Source of the DNA: CANLBN01 sp050298695
GTDB lineage: Bacteria > Pseudomonadota > Gammaproteobacteria > Pseudomonadales > Cellvibrionaceae
Direction: 5' to 3'
DNA length: 12,041 nucleotides
Assembly: GCA_050298695.1 (NCBI GenBank)
Contig: JBNKUQ010000092.1
Coordinates: 1-12,041 of the forward strand
Shown: positions 7,409 to 12,041 of the stretch, piece after piece
How the letters are laid out: each line of letters begins with the position of its first letter
How positions within the stretch are numbered: position 1 is the stretch's first letter
The notes under the pieces: generated by a model
What the model was told of the DNA's origin: nothing
Databases searched by the model: none
Seen by the model: only the letters and a program-made list of their open reading frames with translations
Translations under genes and position numbers: made by a program

Positions 7409-8581
7409 TTATTTCACTTGCATTAATTCAATAAAATGGTCGAACAATGGTGCCGCATCGTGAGGCCCAGGGCTGGCCTCTGGGTGCCCTTGAAAACTAA
7501 AGGCGGGCTTATCGTTCAAGTGAATTCCCTGTAGGGACTGATCAAATAGGGATTTGTGTGTTGCCTTAACAGTAGCAGGCAGTGACGATTCATCTACAGC
7601 AAAACCATGGTTTTGACTGGTGATCATTACGTGGCCGCTTGCTAAATCTTGCACGGGGTGATTACCACCATGGTGTCCAAATTTCATTTTTACCGTTTTA
7701 GCACCACTGGCCAGGGCCAACAATTGGTGGCCAAGACAAATACCAAAAATGGGGATTTCTTCTTCAAGGAAAGTGCGAATCGCTGCAATGGCATAGTCGC
7801 AAGGTTCTGGGTCACCAGGACCATTAGAGAGGAAAATACCATCAGGCTCCATGGCCAATACTTCTTCTGCGGGTGTCTGAGCTGGCACAACCGTTAGATC
7901 ACAGCCGCGATCCGCCAACATGCGCAGGATATTACGTTTGACACCAAAGTCATACGCAACCACTTTGTATACTTTAGCCGCTGGTTTTTGAAAGCCTCTA
8001 CCTAAGGCCCAGCTGCCCTCTTCCCAAGCATAGCTATCCGCAACGGTGACCTCTTTCGCAAGGTCCAAGCCTTTAAGCCCCTGGAAATTTTGCGCAGCAG
8101 CCAAGGCCTCGGCTTCATCGACTTGATCTCCGGCAATGATACAGCCATTCTGCGCGCCTTGTTCCCTCAGTATTTTTGTCAACCTGCGAGTATCGATATC
8201 AGCAATACCAATAATATTCCGCGTTTTTAAATAAACATCCAGCGACTGCTGACTACGAAAATTGCTCGCAAGTGCTGGAAAATCTCTGACCACCAAGCCC
8301 GCGGACCAAATAGAGGCACACTCTTCATCTTCCTTATTAACACCGACATTCCCTATATGAGGATAAGTCAGTGTCACAATTTGCTTAGCATAGGAAGGAT
8401 CGGTGAGTATTTCTTGATAACCGGTTATTGCCGTATTAAAAACCACTTCACCTACGGTTATCCCATCAGCCCCGATTGATGTCCCTCGAAAAACACTCCC
8501 ATCGGCCAAAACTAGCAGTGCGGGTTTTCGACTATAGCTAGTCAGTACACTCGCTAAGGCGTCATCATTTCTACCAGTCAA
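7409..8581 (-). CDS. carA: Carbamoyl-phosphate synthase small (glutaminase) subunit
   Basis: Hydrolyses glutamine and passes ammonia to CarB. The 390-aa protein has the N-terminal CarA domain (GEVVFNTAITGYQEILTDPS at 44-63, LTYPHIGNVG) and a class I glutamine amidotransferase domain with LSNGPGDPEP, the nucleophile Cys282 in GICLGHQL, and the His366/Glu368 pair in FQGHPEASPGPHD. The start is TTG at 8581-8579: AGGAG lies 7 nt upstream, and no ATG or GTG is found between it and the conserved ALLVLADG block. This gives an N-terminus some 18 residues longer than in E. coli CarA, and it is the least certain part. It is followed by carB after 147 bp. Its own promoter and leader hairpin probably lie in the upstream gap. 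Confidence 0.96.
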   Translation of the reverse strand: MTGRNDDALASVLTSYSRKPALLVLADGSVFRGTSIGADGITVGEVVFNTAITGYQEILTDPSYAKQIVTLTYPHIGNVGVNKEDEECASIWSAGLVVRDFPALASNFRSQQSLDVYLKTRNIIGIADIDTRRLTKILREQGAQNGCIIAGDQVDEAEALAAAQNFQGLKGLDLAKEVTVADSYAWEEGSWALGRGFQKPAAKVYKVVAYDFGVKRNILRMLADRGCDLTVVPAQTPAEEVLAMEPDGIFLSNGPGDPEPCDYAIAAIRTFLEEEIPIFGICLGHQLLALASGAKTVKMKFGHHGGNHPVQDLASGHVMITSQNHGFAVDESSLPATVKATHKSLFDQSLQGIHLNDKPAFSFQGHPEASPGPHDAAPLFDHFIELMQVK

Positions 8582-8627
8582 AAGTTTCTCCTATGCTGTA
8601 GCGGCCCCGACTACCGGCGCACCAGTA

Positions 8628-8651
8628 GCCTCTACTACGTATAGTAGAGGC
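8628..8651. repeat. Perfect 10-bp hairpin in the carA leader
   Basis: GCCTCTACTA (8628-8637) pairs with TAGTAGAGGC (8642-8651) around a 4-nt loop, 47 bp upstream of the carA start codon. No T-run follows in the direction of carA, so it is not a standard terminator. It could be an operator or a leader structure that affects carA expression. Confidence 0.6.
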
Positions 8652-8681
8652 GATAATAAAATGAGTATTTGTTAGACCTAG

Positions 8682-8710
8682 ACTATCTGACAGTTATTTA
8701 GCACCATCAA
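8682..8710 (-). promoter_or_regulatory. Possible carA promoter
   Basis: On the minus strand TTGATG (8710-8705) and GATAGT (8687-8682) are 17 nt apart, about 100 bp before the carA start. The hairpin at 8628-8651 would fall in the leader. No arginine operator (ARG box) was recognised beside it. Confidence 0.35.
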
Positions 8711-8774
8711 TAGTGATTGTTAGTTCTAAATTAACCCAAGTTATAAGGGTTAGCATCACAAATAGCAGGTCATA

Positions 8775-8831
8775 AAAAAGCGAGATGAATGGACGATAAT
8801 TCTGTTAAGTACCGTATTCACCTCGCTTTTT
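8775..8831. terminator. Bidirectional terminator-like inverted repeat
   Basis: AAAAAGCGAGATGAAT (8775-8790) and ATTCACCTCGCTTTTT (8816-8831) pair at 15 of 16 positions around a 25-nt loop. Either strand ends in a T-run after the stem. On the minus strand it could end transcription from the dadA-like gene before car begins. The GC part of the stem is short and the loop is large, so an attenuator or another role remains possible. Confidence 0.5.
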
Positions 8832-8894
8832 GGAAGGGTTTACATTAATAGAACCCCTCTTTGGCTGGAGCAGCATTTTACGCCAGATAAGGGC

Positions 8895-9135
8895 AATCTG
8901 TCTACCGCTGACTTGCTTTTATCCAAGGCTCTGGATAAATCTAAACTGCCATCCAATCTCTTGGCTTATAAGTGATGACTGAAGGTGTAACCGATTTAAA
9001 ATCCTTAGAGCTGCTAGTGAAGTTGGGTGCAAACCTCTACCAGGGTACTTTTTAGGAAAGGCAGCTAGCACGGAAGAAACTACAAAAATGATTGAAAATG
9101 CTACTCAAGCTGACAAGGTTATTTCCATTGATTAA
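8895..9135 (+). pseudogene. Relic of an EAL-domain (cyclic-di-GMP phosphodiesterase) gene
   Basis: Plus-strand pieces in three frames resemble an EAL domain. Frame one (8895-8972) reads NLSTADLL, then ALDKSKLPSNLLAY, like the NLSxxDL and LPxxxLxLEvTE segments. After a stop and shift near 8972, a second frame reads TEGVTDLKSLELLVKLGANLYQG (split here as TEGV, DLKSLELL and LGANLYQG), like the C-terminal AEGVE…LxxLGxxxxQG part. After another shift at the T-run near 9049-9053, a third frame reads YFLGKAASTEE and on to a stop at 9133-9135. The catalytic EAL motif and the metal-binding middle of the domain are missing. The gene is dead and runs convergent to the dadA-like gene. The family is recognised from the motif series, not from a search. 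Confidence 0.6.
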
Positions 9136-9170
9136 CGCTTGAGGTAATTTGACCACAAGCTTTTCACTTT

Positions 9171-10400
9171 CTAAAATCGTGACAAAGACAAATAAGAACA
9201 ATCTAGTTTATTTTCATGGCTTAAAATAATGCGCGCGATAATATCCGCCGCTGCCATTGCATAAGTCCATCCCAACATACCATGCCCCACATTGAGATAT
9301 AAATTGCTATATATCGATTGATCTACAATAGGCAAACTATCCGGCGTTGCAGGGCGTAAACCACACCATGCATCCAAGACTTGATCATAGTCACCAGCCT
9401 CCGGGAGTAATGATCGCGCATTATTCAATAAGCAACGAATTCGGCTTTGCTTTACTTCAGTGGAATAACCCGAAAATTCAGCAAAGCCTGCTATTCGCAA
9501 TCGCTCTCCCAGCTTGCAATAAACGGTTTTAGTTTTGTAATCCGTAATAGAAATATCCGAACAAGCACCTTTTGCAGGAACTGTCACACTGTAACCCTTC
9601 ATGGGATAAATCGGTAATTTAATACCGATGGTTTTAGCTAAGGCGGCACTTTGCGGCCCCATTGTTAGAACATAGGCATCACCTTCTACCAAACCTTTAT
9701 CCGTAACAACACCTGCAATTTTTTGATTAGAAACCTTAAGCGACTGAATATTTGCCCCAGACACAAAACTGACATTGAAATTAGCCTGCATAAATGCCAG
9801 TAATTGCAAACAAAACTGGCGACAATCTCCCGCCTCTTCGTCCTTATCATATAGTGCGCCCACCATATTGCTATTCGCGTTAAGTGAGGGCAAAAGTTTT
9901 AGTAATTTTTCTCTAGGCCAAAGTTCTGTGCACTCGTCTATTTGCGCTTTAGCCATAGCAGCTTCTTCATATAATAGATAAAGCTTTCCTGCTTGCGAGC
10001 GGTAATCAAATTGAATATTTGTTTCGCGAACAGCCTCAGACAATACGCCCTTGGCCATTGCGCCTAAGGCTTTCATGACTTGAGCGGAATGCTGAGATGC
10101 ACTTGGCATAGCGCTTAATAGGTAACGTAGACACCATTGATAAAAAGATAAATCTTTTGAGGGGTAGATTTTAAAGGCAGGATCGAGCCCTAATAAAATT
10201 TTGGGCAACTGAAGAAGCACGCCGGGATTAGCAATGGGCGTACGATAGCGATAAGAGAGCTGCCCACCATTAGCATAACTGGAGCCCATACCGGCTTGTT
10301 CAGCTCGATCAATAAGGGTGACTCGACAACCTTGTTTAGCGAGCTGATAGGCCGAACTAACACCAACTACTCCAGCACCCAATACAAGCACATGCATCAT
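9171..10400 (-). CDS. DadA-like FAD-dependent D-amino-acid dehydrogenase
   Basis: A 409-aa member of the DAO/DadA family of FAD oxidoreductases, which deaminate D-amino acids (in E. coli D-alanine) and pass electrons to the respiratory chain. The N-terminus HVLVLGAGVVGVSSAYQLAKQG carries the dinucleotide motif GxGxxG (Gly8, 10, 13) and ends with the ribose-binding acidic position in TLIDR. SYANGGQLS (41-49) matches the DadA block after the FAD fold, and the C-terminus has GLRPATPDSLPIV and LNVGHGMLGWTYAMAAADIIA, the FAD-closing signature. DadA of E. coli is slightly longer (432 aa). Two ATGs are adjacent; GGTGAAG favours either. It starts 39 bp after dapB, so it is probably read in the same transcript, though dapB is normally followed by carA. 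The substrate is not proven; other amine or proline-type oxidases share the fold. Confidence 0.88.
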   Translation of the reverse strand: MMHVLVLGAGVVGVSSAYQLAKQGCRVTLIDRAEQAGMGSSYANGGQLSYRYRTPIANPGVLLQLPKILLGLDPAFKIYPSKDLSFYQWCLRYLLSAMPSASQHSAQVMKALGAMAKGVLSEAVRETNIQFDYRSQAGKLYLLYEEAAMAKAQIDECTELWPREKLLKLLPSLNANSNMVGALYDKDEEAGDCRQFCLQLLAFMQANFNVSFVSGANIQSLKVSNQKIAGVVTDKGLVEGDAYVLTMGPQSAALAKTIGIKLPIYPMKGYSVTVPAKGACSDISITDYKTKTVYCKLGERLRIAGFAEFSGYSTEVKQSRIRCLLNNARSLLPEAGDYDQVLDAWCGLRPATPDSLPIVDQSIYSNLYLNVGHGMLGWTYAMAAADIIARIILSHENKLDCSYLSLSRF

Positions 10401-10439
10401 GGCTTCACCATTTAGGCAGCGTTACGGAGAAAAAGGAAA

Positions 10440-11243
10440 CTATAAGCCTAAAACATCTCGCATAGAGTAAAGACCTTTATTTTTACCCATCAACCAGGCT
10501 GCAGCACGTACGGCACCGCGAGCAAAGGCCATACGACTAGAAGCTTTGTGTGTAATTTCCAAACGCTCACCATCCGCCATAAACATAGCGGTATGATCAC
10601 CAACAACATCACCACCACGGACTGTGGCAAAACCAATAGTGTCTCGATCACGTGCACCCGTTTGACCTTCTCGACCATAAACAGCAACCTTAGCCAGATC
10701 GCGGTCAAGCGTATTGGCAATTGCTTCGCCCATCGCTAAAGCAGTGCCAGAAGGCGCATCAACTTTATGACGATGATGGGCTTCAACAATTTCAATATCG
10801 ACATCATCCCCCAACACTTCTGCTGCCATTTCTAATAATTTCAGCGATAGTGTAACGCCCGTGCTGTAGTTAGCCGCTTTGATCATCGCTAACTGAGATT
10901 GCAACGATTCCAACTCCGCCAATTCTTCAGCTGAGAAACCCGTCGTACCAATAACGATACCTTTTCCATGTTTAGCACAACACTGGGTATTGTTAATCGT
11001 TGCTTGAGGGGCGGTAAAATCAATTAGCACATCAAACTGATCGATAACGGATTCTAGGTTTGCAACAACAGTGACGCCATTTTTTCCGATACCTGCAAGC
11101 TCACCGGCATCAGAACCAATCAATGAAGATTCGGGGCGTTCAATAGCCGCCGTTAGCTCTGCTGTTTTCGACACTGCAATCGCTTCGATTAACATTTTTC
11201 CCATCCGACCAGCAGCGCCTGTTACCGCTATTCTTGTTGGCAT
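10440..11243 (-). CDS. dapB: 4-hydroxy-tetrahydrodipicolinate reductase
   Basis: NAD(P)H-dependent cytoplasmic step of diaminopimelate and lysine synthesis. The 267-aa protein begins MPTRIAVTGAAGRMGK with the Rossmann motif (Gly9, 12, 15), has IDFTAPQATINN and GTTGF (99-103), and the signature EAHHRHKVDAPSGTAL with His156, His157 and Lys160 at the catalytic site. An upstream in-frame ATG at 11288 would add 15 unrelated residues from a palindromic repeat; the start at 11243 has AGGGT 7 nt upstream and matches the family, so it was chosen. It lies downstream of dnaJ, the common gammaproteobacterial order. Confidence 0.97.
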   Translation of the reverse strand: MPTRIAVTGAAGRMGKMLIEAIAVSKTAELTAAIERPESSLIGSDAGELAGIGKNGVTVVANLESVIDQFDVLIDFTAPQATINNTQCCAKHGKGIVIGTTGFSAEELAELESLQSQLAMIKAANYSTGVTLSLKLLEMAAEVLGDDVDIEIVEAHHRHKVDAPSGTALAMGEAIANTLDRDLAKVAVYGREGQTGARDRDTIGFATVRGGDVVGDHTAMFMADGERLEITHKASSRMAFARGAVRAAAWLMGKNKGLYSMRDVLGL

Positions 11244-11283
11244 AGTTTTACCCTGATTTGTTGAAATAATTAAAAAGTTTTCT

Positions 11284-11366
11284 GTCATCCCCGTGCAGAC
11301 GAGGATCCAGTGTTATCGAGGCTGCTTTAAGTCTGGATTCCCGCCTTGCCCTACACGGATGTAGGG
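11284..11366. repeat. Palindromic intergenic repeat between dnaJ and dapB
   Basis: GTCATCCCCGTGCAGACGAG with GGATCCAG (about 11285-11311) faces CTGGATTCCCGCC (11333-11345), giving nested inverted repeats. A perfect 7-bp stem, CCCTACA (11349-11355) with TGTAGGG (11360-11366) around a 4-nt loop, completes the unit. The style is that of the GTCATTCCCGC…GCGGGAATCC repeats scattered in many proteobacterial genomes. It could act as a weak terminator after dnaJ or be a selfish repeat. Confidence 0.6.
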
Positions 11367-11479
11367 TACTTTGAGCAATGCAGGAGCAATTGCCAATCGC
11401 TGGAATCAGTAAATAAATCTATATTATCTCGGTGTATTCTTTTAAAGTCATTTGATAGCAACAAACTTAGAAGGATTTT

Positions 11480-12041
11480 TTAGCTAAAGAAATCTTTCAT
11501 ACCCTCGAACCAAGTATTTTGACGAGGGGATTGTTTTTTACCTTCTAAGGACGCTTGAAATTCACGCAGTAATTCTTTTTGTTTACCGGATAAGTTAACC
11601 GGAGTTTCCACAACAACTCGACAGAGTAAATCGCCTTTCGTGCTCCCTCTAACCGGTGTGACACCCTTTCCTCGCAAGCGAAACATTTTTCCTGTTTGCG
11701 TTTCGGCAGGCACTTTTAATTTAACACGCCCATCCAGTGTCGGCACTTCAAGCTCACCACCTAAGACCGCATCAGCGAAATTGATCGGTACTTCACAATA
11801 CAAATTTGCACCATCTCGCTCAAAGATATCATGGGGCTTCACCGCAATTTGGACGTAAAGATCACCCGTCACTCCACCAGCAGGTCCGGCTTCACCCTCG
11901 CCCGACAAGCGTATGCGATCACCGGAATCCACACCAGGAGGAACTTTAACGGATAAGGTTTTGGTCTCTTCGATTCGCCCTTGGCCACGACAATCTCCAC
12001 AAGGGTCTTTAATAATCGTTCCTTGGCCACGACAAGCAGGA
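11480..12041 (-). CDS. dnaJ: Chaperone protein DnaJ, C-terminal part (runs off the window)
   Basis: Hsp40 co-chaperone that delivers substrates to DnaK and stimulates its ATPase. The window holds the 3' part; codons begin at 12040 and the gene continues beyond the right edge. Visible are the end of the zinc-finger domain with CRGQGTIIKDPCGDCRGQG (the last CxxCxGxG motifs), then KTLSVKVPPGVDSGDRIRL and the two C-terminal substrate-binding domains (NLYCEVPINFADAVLGGELE, LDGRVKLKVP, GDLLCRVVVETPVNL), ending FEGMKDFFS. The match with E. coli DnaJ is close throughout. A GTG at 11932 is internal and is not a start. Confidence 0.97.
   Translation of the reverse strand, partial: PACRGQGTIIKDPCGDCRGQGRIEETKTLSVKVPPGVDSGDRIRLSGEGEAGPAGGVTGDLYVQIAVKPHDIFERDGANLYCEVPINFADAVLGGELEVPTLDGRVKLKVPAETQTGKMFRLRGKGVTPVRGSTKGDLLCRVVVETPVNLSGKQKELLREFQASLEGKKQSPRQNTWFEGMKDFFS

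Noticed and set aside
8753..8818. Short car leader peptide from a GTG on the minus strand, about 21 codons across the inverted repeat
   Set aside because: No convincing ribosome site, and no run of arginine or other regulatory codons.
11244..11288. N-terminal extension of dapB by 15 codons to an upstream ATG
   Set aside because: The extra residues come from the palindromic repeat and are not like DapB; the start at 11243 has a good ribosome site and begins the conserved MPTRIAVTGAAG.
11480..11932. A short separate gene starting at GTG 11932
   Set aside because: The frame continues to the right edge with the DnaJ zinc-finger sequence, so this is the 3' part of dnaJ.

Overview
This window looks like a gammaproteobacterial chromosome segment. 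On the minus strand the order dnaJ – dapB – carA – carB – greA is the housekeeping order known from Pseudomonas and related gammaproteobacteria, and the protein lengths and motifs (GreA 158 aa, CarB 1073 aa with catalytic residues at E. coli numbering, DapB 267 aa) agree. Base composition is moderate to AT-rich. Several broken genes and palindromic intergenic repeats suggest a genome under decay or invaded by small repeats. The exact genus cannot be read from the sequence.

All intact genes are on the minus strand, so transcription runs from right to left. From the right: the 3' part of dnaJ (chaperone), a palindromic repeat, dapB (lysine/diaminopimelate synthesis), a dadA-like FAD amino-acid dehydrogenase inserted between dapB and carA, and a gene-poor stretch (8582-9170). 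That stretch holds a plus-strand EAL-domain relic, a terminator-like inverted repeat, a possible car promoter and a leader hairpin. Then come carA (TTG start), a 94-bp palindromic element wedged between carA and carB, carB, and greA. CarA and CarB form carbamoyl-phosphate synthetase for arginine and pyrimidines; GreA rescues stalled RNA polymerase.

Left of greA the conserved order stops. A frameshifted relic of a small membrane protein (3137-3410) and an intergenic region with a perfect CRP-type site precede an accessory two-gene unit. This unit is a fused alpha/beta E1 of a 2-oxo-acid dehydrogenase (667 aa), overlapping by 4 bp an unusual second gene. That gene joins a lipoyl domain and an E3/E1-binding domain to the N-terminal part of a ketoacyl-ACP synthase III (KAS III, FabH-like), in place of the usual E2 acyltransferase core. 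Its reading frame breaks at the place where the KAS III active-site cysteine is expected, close to the left window edge.

The most interesting content is this E1 + lipoyl-PSBD-KAS III pair. Its domain logic suggests a route that decarboxylates a 2-oxo acid and passes the acyl group from lipoate to a condensing enzyme, possibly to prime a fatty acid or polyketide. That is an inference, and in this copy the second gene appears to be damaged.
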